This document shows, one piece after another, positions 1 to 7,520 of a stretch of DNA of 24,460 nucleotides (the first letter of the stretch is position 1; every line of letters starts with the position of its first letter). Source of the stretch: DATKWV01 sp035529405. GTDB taxonomy: Bacteria; Planctomycetota; Phycisphaerae; Sedimentisphaerales; Anaerobacaceae. The DNA is taken from positions 1 to 24,460 of the forward strand of contig DATKWV010000188.1 in the NCBI GenBank assembly GCA_035529405.1, given 5' to 3'. Both the position numbers and the translations under genes were made by a program. Under the pieces are notes generated by a model, which did not search any database, had not been told where the DNA came from, and saw only the letters and a list, made by a program, of their open reading frames with translations.

Positions 1-1022
1 GAAAGCGGTTCGTTGGACAGTAACTGAGGACAATCGGAATCTATATGCCAATCAACAGTGGTTTCGGTCATTAAGGCTGCGGCTTTGGCCATATCGAGCA
101 TTCGTTTGAAGATATATTCAACGTCGCTGTGGTTATCGGCGCGGAGAAAATACCAGACCTGCGCTGCCGGCGGCACGACATTGGGGGCCTGGCCGCCGTC
201 GGTTATGGTGTAGTGGATTCTGGTGTCCTCGGCAAGATGCTCTCGCATGAAATTTGCGCCGATATTCATTAACTCCACGGCGTCGAGGGCGCTTCGGCCG
301 TGTTCAGGAGAAACCGAGGCGTGCGCGGGCAGGCCGTGGAAATTAAACTTGACCGAAACCATTGCTTTCGAAGAACCTGCCCAGACACCTGTTGTATCGC
401 TGGGGTGCCAGTGCAGAACGACATCACAATCGTCAAACAGGCCGGCGTTTGCCATGTAAACTTTGCCGATGAGTGTTTCTTCCGCGGGACAGCCGTACAG
501 GCGAACAGTTCCTTTAATATCGTATTGTTCCATCACATACCGGGTTGCAACAGCGGCGGCGGTACTGGCGCTTCCGAAAAGACAATGGCCGCACGCATGG
601 CCATCGGGATTGTCAGGTCGGGCAGCCTGGTACGGCACAGCTTGTTGTGATACGCCCGGCAGGGCATCGTACTCGGCCAGGATACCAATTACGGGTTTGC
701 CTGAACCATAGCTGGCCACAAAAGCAGTGGGCATACCGGCGACACCGGAGTTGACTTTGAAGTTATGCCCTGATAATAAATTCTGGAGGATTTGGCTGGA
801 TTGGTGTTCCTGCAGGCCCAGCTCGGCCAATTCCCATATACGCCGATTTACATTTTTGAGAGTCGCTGCGTTTTCCTCAATCCATTTGTCGGCAGCGGCT
901 TTTTCGGCAGGCGGCTGAGCATAGCCGGTATTGACAAAAAGCAGAATCGCACATAAAAAAAGATGCCGTTTTTTTGATGCGCTGTGAAAACATACTGTTA
1001 TAAATTGTGGATTTTTTTGCAT
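1..1022 (-). CDS. Secreted M20-family amidohydrolase (AbgB-like), C-terminus beyond window
   Basis: The gene reads leftward off base 1, so only about 340 N-terminal residues are visible. The ATG at 1022 is the only start that includes a complete signal peptide: KKRH, then a hydrophobic LFLCAILLFV core, then GYA-Q cleavage near residue 35. It overlaps the end of the M48 gene by 25 nt, which suggests translational coupling; no good Shine-Dalgarno is seen. Family marks are LAEYDALPG (about 116-123), the metal motif DGHACGH (about 140-146), the catalytic PAEE (about 179-182), LHWHP, and DGGQAPNVVP, which is typical of the p-aminobenzoyl-glutamate hydrolase B branch. Known relatives are zinc or manganese amidases that cleave N-acyl amino acids or small peptides. 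The signal peptide implies a periplasmic enzyme, unlike cytoplasmic AbgB. The substrate cannot be told from sequence. Confidence 0.88.
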   Translation of the reverse strand, partial: MQKNPQFITVCFHSASKKRHLFLCAILLFVNTGYAQPPAEKAAADKWIEENAATLKNVNRRIWELAELGLQEHQSSQILQNLLSGHNFKVNSGVAGMPTAFVASYGSGKPVIGILAEYDALPGVSQQAVPYQAARPDNPDGHACGHCLFGSASTAAAVATRYVMEQYDIKGTVRLYGCPAEETLIGKVYMANAGLFDDCDVVLHWHPSDTTGVWAGSSKAMVSVKFNFHGLPAHASVSPEHGRSALDAVELMNIGANFMREHLAEDTRIHYTITDGGQAPNVVPPAAQVWYFLRADNHSDVEYIFKRMLDMAKAAALMTETTVDWHIDSDCPQLLSNEPL

Positions 1023-2206
1023 TTTGGACAGTTGACCTTTTTGGTTTTGTAGTTTGGCGGAATTTTGAGAGTAAGGCCGCAGGTGCATGTGAGGAATATA
1101 AAGCCGTTTACCCTTCGCATAATGTCGCCGACCTGACGGAGCTGTTTTTCGATAGGCTGCTTTTGCACGGGGCCGGCCTGTCTTAAGGGCAAAGTTTCTT
1201 TGGTAAGAGCAACGGCAGGTACGACGGTCGCAGTTTTTGTCACGGCGGCGAAAGCATTCGAATAGTCGTTGAAACTTGCGCCTGCGGTCATGTTTCTGAG
1301 GATTTTTATCCTTTCGGAAATCGGCGGATGGGTGCTTGTAAGGTCGGACAATTTCAGGGCGTTTTTCTTTTTGAAGGGATTTACTATATACATCGGCGCC
1401 GTTACCTTGTTTACGGAGGCAAGCTGGGGCGATTTGTCGTTTGCGATTGTCTCCAGTGCCGAGGCCAGACCTTCGGGATAGCGGGTCAGCCTTGCTGCGC
1501 CGGCGTCTGCGAGATACTCGCGCCTTCTTGAAATCGCAAAATACAAAAACTGGGCCATAATCGGCGCAAGAATAGCGGCTGCGATTGCAACAACCAGCAG
1601 AACCAACTGGGCCTGTCCGCCCCCTCGGCCGGACGAGTATCTACGGCGGCTTGATGTCATGGAGCCGTAAAACATGCCGCGCAGAAAAACCTGCGAAAGC
1701 AGCACTATCGACCCGAGCATTATTCCGGCTAATGTCACAAAGAGTATGTCACGGTGGAGTATGTGGCTTATTTCGTGTGCGACTACACCCTGCAGCTGGT
1801 CGCGGTTGAGTTTTGCCAGCAGGCCTGCAGTGACAGCCACCGATGCGGACTGCGGGTTTCTGCCTGTTGCGAAGGCATTAGGGGCGGGGTCGGGAATGAT
1901 ATAGACCGTCGGCATCGGTACAGCGGCGGCGATGGACATTTCTTCGACGATGTTGAAAAGCTGAGGATTGACGTCATGGGTCACAGGCGCTGCCCTGCTG
2001 GCGGCCAGAAGTATCCGGTCGCCGCTTGAGAAACTGACCATTGCCAGCACAAGCCATATCGCGGAGGCGATTATGATTCCGATAAAGCCGGCATCGGGGC
2101 CGAAAAACACCCAGCCTATGACAAGGCCCAGCGTTATCAGTACCGCGGCCATCAGGACCATCAGCATTAAAGAGTTTCGCTTGTTTGCTCTTATAAGTTC
2201 CCACAT
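998..2206 (-). CDS. M48-family (HtpX-like) membrane zinc protease with C-terminal zinc ribbon
   Basis: 402 residues. Two transmembrane segments lie near residues 12-35 and 40-60, then the catalytic HEISH at 144-148, two more hydrophobic segments near 153-175 and 198-225, and the third zinc ligand region RREYLAD around 229-234. This is the HtpX/M48B layout, with the active site on the cytoplasmic side of the inner membrane. HtpX-type proteases degrade misfolded membrane proteins. The last about 30 residues form an unusual extra zinc ribbon, C374-x-C376 and C393-x2-C396, joined by a linker from about 300. The gene follows lemA, a pairing common in bacteria. The gap to lemA is filled by an inverted repeat, and no Shine-Dalgarno precedes the ATG at 2206. 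The family call is firm; the role of the ribbon is inference. Confidence 0.93.
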   Translation of the reverse strand: MWELIRANKRNSLMLMVLMAAVLITLGLVIGWVFFGPDAGFIGIIIASAIWLVLAMVSFSSGDRILLAASRAAPVTHDVNPQLFNIVEEMSIAAAVPMPTVYIIPDPAPNAFATGRNPQSASVAVTAGLLAKLNRDQLQGVVAHEISHILHRDILFVTLAGIMLGSIVLLSQVFLRGMFYGSMTSSRRRYSSGRGGGQAQLVLLVVAIAAAILAPIMAQFLYFAISRRREYLADAGAARLTRYPEGLASALETIANDKSPQLASVNKVTAPMYIVNPFKKKNALKLSDLTSTHPPISERIKILRNMTAGASFNDYSNAFAAVTKTATVVPAVALTKETLPLRQAGPVQKQPIEKQLRQVGDIMRRVNGFIFLTCTCGLTLKIPPNYKTKKVNCPKCKKIHNL

Positions 2207-2209
2207 GTT

Positions 2210-2296
2210 AGTTTTGAGTTCTTAGTTTTTAGTTTTTAGTTTTTTCTCTGTGCTGCCAATGCCTCTTCTACATTTCAACACTAAGAACTAAAAACT
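2210..2296. repeat. Inverted repeat filling the lemA-M48 gap
   Basis: Plus-strand arms agttttgagttcttagt (2210-2226) and actaagaactaaaaact (2280-2296) are reverse complements at 16 of 17 positions. The 53-bp interior begins with two further TTTTTAG heptads, so the left side has a 7-bp periodicity. The right arm covers the last codons and stop of lemA, and the left arm ends 3 bp from the M48 start codon. The element replaces the place where a Shine-Dalgarno would be expected. It could be a small palindromic (REP/MITE-like) insertion or an mRNA hairpin. No second copy was seen in the window. Confidence 0.75.
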
Positions 2297-2842
2297 TACT
2301 TTTGGTACTTCTCTCTCGGCGGCAGCTTCTATTTCGAAGAAGTCGCGTTTTGTGAAGGTAAACATATTGGCAACGACGTTCGAAGGGAACATCTGGATTT
2401 TGTTGTTAAAGAACAGTACCTGGTCGTTGTAGCTTTGCCTTGCAAAAGAGATTTTGTTTTCGGTGCTTGTAAGCTCTTCCTGGACAGCGAGAAAGTTCTG
2501 ATTGGCCTTGAGTTCAGGATAGTTTTCGACCACGAGCATGAATTTGCTGAGAGCTTCTCCCAGCGCCCCCTCGGTCTTTGCTGCTTCAGTGACGGTTTTA
2601 GCACCCATGGCCTGGCTTCTTGCGTTTGTGACGGCCTCAAACGTCTGTCTTTCATGCTGCATGTATCCTTTTGCGGTTTCAACGAGATTGGGAATGAGGT
2701 CGTGGCGGCGCTTAAGCTGCACGTCAATCTGTGACCAGGCGTTGTCAACCTGGTTGCGAAGGCGAACCAGGGCGTTATAGATGCCGATTACGAGAATAAT
2801 CAGCAGTACGATAACAGCTAAAACAATAATTAACGCAGTCAT
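2288..2842 (-). CDS. lemA: LemA family protein
   Basis: 184 residues, the usual LemA length. An N-terminal transmembrane helix (about residues 3-23) is followed by the family signature around YNALVRLRNQVDNAWSQIDV, then long helices including RRHDLIPNLVETAKGYM and a C-terminal FTKRDFFEIE segment. LemA proteins are membrane-anchored helical bundles of poorly defined function, often encoded beside M48 proteases. A strong Shine-Dalgarno (TAGGAG, 6-7 nt before ATG) fixes the start at 2842. It is second in the leftward operon, 41 bp after the zinc-ribbon gene. Its stop lies inside the palindromic element shared with the M48 leader. A partnership with the protease is inferred from conserved neighbourhood, not from this sequence alone. 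Confidence 0.95.
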   Translation of the reverse strand: MTALIIVLAVIVLLIILVIGIYNALVRLRNQVDNAWSQIDVQLKRRHDLIPNLVETAKGYMQHERQTFEAVTNARSQAMGAKTVTEAAKTEGALGEALSKFMLVVENYPELKANQNFLAVQEELTSTENKISFARQSYNDQVLFFNNKIQMFPSNVVANMFTFTKRDFFEIEAAAEREVPKVSF

Positions 2843-2883
2843 GTTTTCTCTCCTAAAAGAACAGCGGTTTAGAGACGATTTTT

Positions 2884-3282
2884 TTAATCTCCACAGTTTT
2901 GACCGAATATATCGAGCAGCAATCCCTGGATTTTACTGTCCTTGTCGAGGTTTGCCTTTTGGAATATTTGCTGCAATTCGCCTTTGTCAAACCACAGGCC
3001 GTGACCTTTTGGGCATTTGTCAATAACAAGAGGCGGCGTACCGTTACCAACGACGATTTTAAGCATTTTTTTCAGACAAATAGGGCATTTCCTCGGTTTT
3101 TCAGGGTAAGCGGTATGGACTTTGAAGGAGTCCAGCAGAATCTTTGCCTGCAGAGGGTCTGCCAGCAGGATTTCCAGCTCGCCGGCATCAAGCCATATTC
3201 CGCTGCAATCGGTGCAGAAATCAACCTCCACCTCGTGCAACTCAAGCGTAATCATAGCATTTCTACAGACCGGGCAGTCCAT
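2884..3282 (-). CDS. Double TFIIB-type zinc-ribbon protein
   Basis: 132 residues with two zf-TFIIB modules. The first has C3-x2-C6 and C23-x2-C26 followed by SGIWLDAGEL. The second has C66-x2-C69 and C90-x3-H94 followed by GLWFDKGEL. The CxxC...CxxC-G-x-W-x-D-x-GEL pattern defines this small bacterial family, whose biochemical role is not established. In the second module a histidine takes the fourth ligand position, which is common in the family. A GGGAGA Shine-Dalgarno lies about 8 nt before the ATG at 3282. It is the first gene of the leftward lemA/M48/M20 operon and follows the promoter at 3316-3344. The M48 protein downstream also ends in a zinc ribbon, a shared feature that may matter. 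Confidence 0.9.
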   Translation of the reverse strand: MDCPVCRNAMITLELHEVEVDFCTDCSGIWLDAGELEILLADPLQAKILLDSFKVHTAYPEKPRKCPICLKKMLKIVVGNGTPPLVIDKCPKGHGLWFDKGELQQIFQKANLDKDSKIQGLLLDIFGQNCGD

Positions 3283-3315
3283 GAAGGTTCTCCCTGACAG
3301 GCTGATATTGCCGTA

Positions 3316-3344
3316 ATATTACACTGAAGGTTTTTTGCGGTCAA
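3316..3344 (-). promoter_or_regulatory. Predicted sigma70-type promoter for the zinc-ribbon/lemA/M48/M20 operon
   Basis: Read on the minus strand: -35 TTGACC (3344-3339), a 17-nt spacer and -10 TAATAT (3321-3316). Transcription would begin near 3309, giving a short leader of roughly 27 nt before the ATG at 3282. Prediction from consensus match only. Confidence 0.55.
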
Positions 3345-3402
3345 GAAAAGTCTGTGATGGGGGCAGAAAATCGCGCGCAAAAGACAAGGCTGATATTTGT
3401 GC

Positions 3403-3430
3403 TTGACGGTTGTGGTTGATTATTGATAAT
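3403..3430 (+). promoter_or_regulatory. Predicted sigma70-type promoter for the amidohydrolase gene
   Basis: TTGACG (3403-3408), a 16-nt spacer and GATAAT (3425-3430), five of six matches to each consensus hexamer. Start of transcription is expected near 3437, about 25 nt before the chosen ATG at 3462. It is divergent from the 3316-3344 promoter, about 60 bp away. Confidence 0.55.
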
Positions 3431-3461
3431 TAGAAACCGCTACAACTTAAGGCAGGCTAAT

Positions 3462-4253
3462 ATGATAGTTGACTGTCACACACATATAGATTGCCACGGG
3501 CACAGCGAACAGTCGGCCGGCATGGAGACAGTCGATGTTCGCATAGTTTTGGCCGAGGCGTCCGAATCGAGCCGTCAGGTCAACGAGCAGTTGTCCGAAT
3601 TTATCGGCAGGCACAAGGGGAAAATGGTCGGATTTGCCTTTACGGACCCCAGACGCGACGATGTGGACGTCAAAAAGCTTAAGGTTGTGGTGGACAAGCT
3701 GGGTCTTTGCGGTTTTGTAGTTTACTGCAGCGGCAGTGGTTTTCACCCGTGTCACAGCCGGGCGATGCAGTTTTACCACAGCGCCCAGGAAACGGGTCTT
3801 CCGGTTTTCTTTCACAACAGCCGAAGTCCGGCAACAGAGGCGGTATTGGATTATTCCCAGCCTTATTTACTTGACGAAGTAGCCAGGACTTTTCCGGATT
3901 TGAAGATTGTAATCGGAAGTATGGGCATGCCCTTCAGTGACCAGACTCTTGCGATGGCGGCCAAACACAAGAACGTTTTCGCAGACCTGACAATAAGCCC
4001 CAACAGCGTCTGGCAGGTTTACAATCTGGTAGTGGCGGCATACGAGCGGGGGGTGATGGATAAGCTGCTTTTCGGCAGCGGATTTCCTTCGGGTAATGCA
4101 AGCGAGTGTATGGAAACACTGCTTGGTTTCAATAAACTTCTGGCCGATACCAATCTTCCAAAGGTTCCGCGGGGCAGTATCCGGAACATCATCGAGCGCG
4201 ACACGCTCAAACTGCTGGGCATAAGAGAAAACACAAACCCGCAAGTGCAATAG
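3462..4253 (+). CDS. Amidohydrolase-2-like TIM-barrel protein with altered metal-ligand motifs
   Basis: 263 residues from ATG 3462, chosen because the protein then opens with the family motif MIVDCHTHID and an AAGGCAGG Shine-Dalgarno stands just upstream. An upstream in-frame ATG at 3423 falls inside the predicted promoter. H6-x-H8 is the first metal pair. The rest follows the amidohydrolase_2 pattern: a GFVVY strand, PVFFHNS, a strand KIVIGSMG, and LLFGSGFPSG near the end. The usual His of the xHMG motif is S153, and the usual Asp of the GSDxP motif is G207. Hydrolase or decarboxylase chemistry of the normal kind is therefore uncertain. The protein may have another function or use different ligands. 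It is 70 bp upstream of the transporter gene, possibly in one transcript. Family confident, activity not. Confidence 0.8.
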   Translation: MIVDCHTHIDCHGHSEQSAGMETVDVRIVLAEASESSRQVNEQLSEFIGRHKGKMVGFAFTDPRRDDVDVKKLKVVVDKLGLCGFVVYCSGSGFHPCHSRAMQFYHSAQETGLPVFFHNSRSPATEAVLDYSQPYLLDEVARTFPDLKIVIGSMGMPFSDQTLAMAAKHKNVFADLTISPNSVWQVYNLVVAAYERGVMDKLLFGSGFPSGNASECMETLLGFNKLLADTNLPKVPRGSIRNIIERDTLKLLGIRENTNPQVQ

Positions 4254-4323
4254 GGTTAGCTGCACGGTTTCAAGAACGTGTTATGTTCCTTGCGATTTTG
4301 TTTTTTTCAGGGGTGAATCGGCA

Positions 4324-6387
4324 ATGATTGAGATGCTCGAAGAGCAGCGTGAGAGCTGGGGGACACGAAGCGGCTTCGTACTTGCGGCGATAGGCTCGGC
4401 AATAGGGCTGGGCAACCTGTGGGGATTCCCGTACAAACTTTACAGTTACGGCGGAGCAGCGTTCCTGATTCCGTATATACTGGCGCTGTTTGTGGTGGGT
4501 ATTCCTTTGATGATACTGGAGTTCAGCCTGGGGCATTATACGCAGCGGGCGGCCCCGGATGCTTTTAGGCAGTGCCACAAGGGTTTTGAGATTGTAGGCT
4601 GGTGGGGGATAATTCTGGGATTTGTGATAGTTACTTATTACCCGGTGATACTGGCGTATTGCTTTAGTTTTCTGGGCTACAGCATAGCCGGTATATTCAA
4701 CGGCGGTCACTTGCCGTGGGCGGGTGAAGGTATAGAAGGGGTTGAGCGGGCGCGTAATTTCTTTTTCAATTCTTATCTGGGATACCAGGAAGGTACCGGA
4801 CTTGGGGCGCTGCGATGGCCGATTGTCTGGATGTTGCTAATTTCCTGGGCATCCATATATTTCTGCATATTCAAGGGCGTAAAAATGGTCGGGCGGATTG
4901 TGTGGCTTACTGTTCCGCTGCCGTGGCTGATGCTTGTGATACTGGCTGTTCGGGGTCTGACACTCGAGGGGAGTATGCAGGGTCTGGTGTATTACCTGGA
5001 CCCGGTCTGGAGCGAGCTGGCCAAGCCGACTACGTGGCGTTACGCATTCGGCCAGGTATTTTTTTCACTGAGTCTTGCGTTTGGTGTGATGGTTACATAC
5101 GCCAGCTTTCTTCACCGTAAAAGTGATTTGAATAATAATGCTGCGATAATAGGTCTTGCGGATTTCGGCACCAGCTTTGTGGCAGGCATAGCGGTGTTTT
5201 CGACCCTTGGCGGGATGGCATTTGCCACACAGCAGGCCGGTCACGCAGTACCGGTAGAAAAGGTGGTTGCGGGCGGGCCCAGCCTGGCATTTGTGGCGTT
5301 TCCCTACGCATTGGCCCAGCTTCCTTATTCGGCGTACTTTAGTTTTGTTTTCTTTTTTGCTTTGGTTACGCTCGGCATTGATTCGGCGTTTTCGATTGCC
5401 GAATCTGTCGTTGCCAGTATCGTTGACAAGACAGGCTGGTCGCGAGGTAAAGTGCTTCTCGGCACCAGCGCAGCAGGGCTGATATTGGGTTTATTTTACG
5501 TTACCAAAGGCGGGCTCAACTGGCTTGGTACGGTGGACGGCTTTGTCAACGGGATGCTGGGTATAGCACTTCTGGGGCTTCTGGAGTGTGTGGTTCTGGG
5601 CTGGCTTTGGCGTGTTGGCAGCCTGCGCGGTCATGCCAATAGTCGCAGTGACTGGTCGGTGGGGAAATGGTGGGAATACATGATTCGGATGGTAGTGCCG
5701 GTTATTCTTGGGGCCCTTTTCTTCTGGCAGCTTTTCGATGACATCGGTAACGGGCGCGGATTTCTGCGAACGCCGGCAGGACAGTGGAAAGCGGATAACT
5801 GCATTGGGGTAGGGATATTGGCGGCTGCACCGATTATTGCGGTGGTTCTAAGTATTATTAAGGGAGGCAGAGGTTCTGAAAACAGTCAGGACAGGGAAAA
5901 GGGTCTGCGGATTTCAGGCAGATTCGCGGGGGGCGCGGCACTGGTAATCGCTTTATCGGCGGCGGGGCTGTTCGGGATTTCCACGATGTTCGAAAGGCTG
6001 GTTTTGCTGGAAAAGATTACGCTGTGGTTTTTACCGGCAGCAGGTATTGCGGCAATGTTAATAAGCAATTATGTTTTAGAGAGATACAACACGGTCAGCA
6101 GCAGGGCATCCTGGTTGGCACGATGGGCGGGTATAGCGGGCACGCTGGACGTCAGCGGTTTTATGGCGGTAATTCTGCTGAGGATATCATCAAAGGCCAA
6201 CGTTGCCGAAGCTGCAGCGCCGTACATTCGCAAAAACTTAAGCGGTGTTTCTTATGTGCTTCTGGTGGTGGTGTTTATGACGATAGTAATGGGCCTGAGC
6301 TGGTGTTTTTACCGGGCGTTAAAGGCAGCCGAGAGTACCGCGCGCGCAGAGCAAATCGCAGAGCAACAGCAGGCAATGGAGATATAA
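4324..6387 (+). CDS. Sodium-dependent transporter, neurotransmitter:sodium symporter (SNF/LeuT) family
   Basis: 687 residues with at least 12 hydrophobic segments. The N-terminus, WGTRSGFVLAAIGSAIGLGN followed by LWGFPY, is the NSS signature that forms the first, unwound helix with sodium and substrate contacts. It is longer than the usual bacterial members of about 450-500 residues, with extra hydrophobic segments towards the C-terminus and a polar AEQIAEQQQ tail. Known bacterial relatives import amino acids such as leucine, tryptophan or tyrosine with sodium; the substrate here is unknown. AGGGGTG stands 8-10 nt before ATG 4324. The gene follows the amidohydrolase closely and converges on the mazG-like gene with 5 bp between stop codons. 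Confidence 0.92.
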   Translation: MIEMLEEQRESWGTRSGFVLAAIGSAIGLGNLWGFPYKLYSYGGAAFLIPYILALFVVGIPLMILEFSLGHYTQRAAPDAFRQCHKGFEIVGWWGIILGFVIVTYYPVILAYCFSFLGYSIAGIFNGGHLPWAGEGIEGVERARNFFFNSYLGYQEGTGLGALRWPIVWMLLISWASIYFCIFKGVKMVGRIVWLTVPLPWLMLVILAVRGLTLEGSMQGLVYYLDPVWSELAKPTTWRYAFGQVFFSLSLAFGVMVTYASFLHRKSDLNNNAAIIGLADFGTSFVAGIAVFSTLGGMAFATQQAGHAVPVEKVVAGGPSLAFVAFPYALAQLPYSAYFSFVFFFALVTLGIDSAFSIAESVVASIVDKTGWSRGKVLLGTSAAGLILGLFYVTKGGLNWLGTVDGFVNGMLGIALLGLLECVVLGWLWRVGSLRGHANSRSDWSVGKWWEYMIRMVVPVILGALFFWQLFDDIGNGRGFLRTPAGQWKADNCIGVGILAAAPIIAVVLSIIKGGRGSENSQDREKGLRISGRFAGGAALVIALSAAGLFGISTMFERLVLLEKITLWFLPAAGIAAMLISNYVLERYNTVSSRASWLARWAGIAGTLDVSGFMAVILLRISSKANVAEAAAPYIRKNLSGVSYVLLVVVFMTIVMGLSWCFYRALKAAESTARAEQIAEQQQAMEI

Positions 6388-6392
6388 CAGCT

Positions 6393-6656
6393 TTACTTGA
6401 AACCTTGTGCCTGATTCTCTGTGTATTTGCGGCAGGCCTTTTCCAGGTCAACGTTGTTTATATTGGCCAGCGTGCACAGCCAGGCAAACACATCGGCAAA
6501 TTCGTCCTGTTTATTCTCCATGTCGTCGCCGGCCAGAGCACTGGCGAGTTCTCCCACCTCTTCAGCAAACCACATGAAAGTGGCGGGCGTTCCCCTTTGG
6601 CGGTCCCGCTTGCCGTATTTTTTCAGGATCAGGTCTTGAAATTCAGTAATGTGCAT
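6393..6656 (-). CDS. MazG-like nucleotide pyrophosphohydrolase
   Basis: 87 residues from ATG 6656, the start that gives the family opening MHITEFQDLI; an upstream in-frame ATG at 6701 would add an unlikely cysteine-rich extension. The MazG/dUTPase-like all-alpha metal site is visible as E32-E33-x2-E36 (AEEVGELASAL) and E52-x2-D55 (DEFADVFAWL). A single-domain protein of this length matches the short MazG-like house-cleaning enzymes that hydrolyse (d)NTPs to monophosphates. The nucleotide preferred cannot be read from sequence. No clear Shine-Dalgarno is seen. The gene lies antisense to whatever transcript leaves the transporter, because the nearest plus-strand terminator is at 6713-6742. Confidence 0.88.
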   Translation of the reverse strand: MHITEFQDLILKKYGKRDRQRGTPATFMWFAEEVGELASALAGDDMENKQDEFADVFAWLCTLANINNVDLEKACRKYTENQAQGFK

Positions 6657-6712
6657 TTTTGATATACAGCAATGGTACACAAAGGTGATAAATGCGCACA
6701 CATTCCCACCTT

Positions 6713-6742
6713 AGGGCGGCTTTTTTATAGCCGCCCTTTTTT
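6713..6742 (+). terminator. Intrinsic terminator, plus-strand orientation
   Basis: An 8-bp stem (agggcggc 6713-6720 with gccgccct 6730-6737) around a 9-nt loop, followed by a run of T to 6742. The T-run lies only on the plus-strand 3' side, so it would stop rightward transcription coming from the transporter gene, after crossing the mazG-like gene antisense. The T-rich loop offers only a poor minus-strand signal. Confidence 0.75.
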
Positions 6743-6760
6743 GCCGATGCTCAGCCGCTG

Positions 6761-6777
6761 TCAAACCAGAGGTTTGA
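6761..6777 (-). other. Short hairpin after the Rrf2 gene
   Basis: tcaaacc (6761-6767), aga, ggtttga (6771-6777): a perfect 7-bp stem with a 3-nt loop, 8 bp past the Rrf2 stop codon. No T-run follows on the minus strand, so it is a weak terminator or a 3'-end stabiliser at best. Confidence 0.35.
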
Positions 6778-6785
6778 AACTTAAT

Positions 6786-7187
6786 CTATGTATTGGCCAG
6801 CAATGTCGCTATCTTTGCTTTGTCGAAGACGCTTTTTGCCTGGGCGATGGCTTTATCGTAGACCTGTTCGATCTTTACGCTGAATTTTTCGCCGTGCGCC
6901 TGCTCAGTAAGGTTCAGCTGGTTTATCATAGGTCCTTCAACGGCTTCGACGATCTCGAGCATCGAAATCTTTTTGGGCGGTTTTGCCAGCGAGAAGCCGC
7001 CTCTTGGGCCTCTTTTGCTGCGCAAGATGTTGGCCCTGACCATTTGCTGGAGTATTTTAAGCAAATACTCCAAAGGTATGTTGTACTCTTTGGCTATGCT
7101 TTGCGATAAAATAATTTTCTGGTCCTTATTCTTGGCAACGTAGCCGACCGCCAACAAGGCGTATCCTGTGGATCTACTGATTTTCAT
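6786..7187 (-). CDS. Rrf2-family transcriptional regulator without cysteines
   Basis: 133 residues. The winged-helix DNA-binding domain is typical of Rrf2: an N-terminal MKISRSTGYALLAVGYVA, a recognition helix region around YNIPLEYLLKILQQMVRA, and the wing RGPRGGFSLAKPP. The dimerisation helix ISMLEIVEAVEGP follows. The C-terminal part, where IscR and NsrR carry three cluster-binding cysteines, contains none; the whole protein has no cysteine. It therefore resembles CymR-type members or others that sense through protein contacts or small ligands, and should not bind an Fe-S cluster through cysteine. A strong AAAGGAG lies 6 nt before the ATG at 7187. It is monocistronic, preceded by a long AT-rich region that probably holds its operator. 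Target genes are unknown. Confidence 0.9.
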   Translation of the reverse strand: MKISRSTGYALLAVGYVAKNKDQKIILSQSIAKEYNIPLEYLLKILQQMVRANILRSKRGPRGGFSLAKPPKKISMLEIVEAVEGPMINQLNLTEQAHGEKFSVKIEQVYDKAIAQAKSVFDKAKIATLLANT

Positions 7188-7496
7188 TTCAATCTCCTTT
7201 AAACAGGTAAATAACTATTAAAGTCACATTTTATTTCAGGCCAGGTTAACCGACACCGCAGTAAAACCGTTTTTTTTATTTCTTCGTGCCCTTTTGGGTA
7301 TTTTTCTAAAGATTATACGTAATCACAGGGTTAACTTGTTGCCAAAAAAACCTGCACAGCGACAATTTTCCCTGGTTTTTTTTGTGCTAAACCTTAATTT
7401 GCCAACCATCGGGTGCGCTCAACCTAAGGATTTGTGCCTGCAGGTGGCTTTCCGATCATTATTCACAGTCTATTTGAAATTGCAAGAGTTTATACA

Positions 7497-7520
7497 TTTC
7501 CAAGTGCTAAAACTTGGAAA
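7497..7520. other. Perfect 9-bp inverted repeat in the intergenic region
   Basis: tttccaagt (7497-7505) and acttggaaa (7512-7520) are exact reverse complements around a 6-nt centre, gctaaa. No T-run follows on either strand, so it is not an ordinary terminator. It could be a regulator-binding site or a leader hairpin. It lies about 90 bp upstream of the STAS promoter. Confidence 0.5.

Noticed and set aside
4245..4265. GTGCA...TGCAC inverted repeat after the amidohydrolase gene as a terminator
   Set aside because: Only 5 bp with an 11-nt loop and no T-run directly after; too weak.
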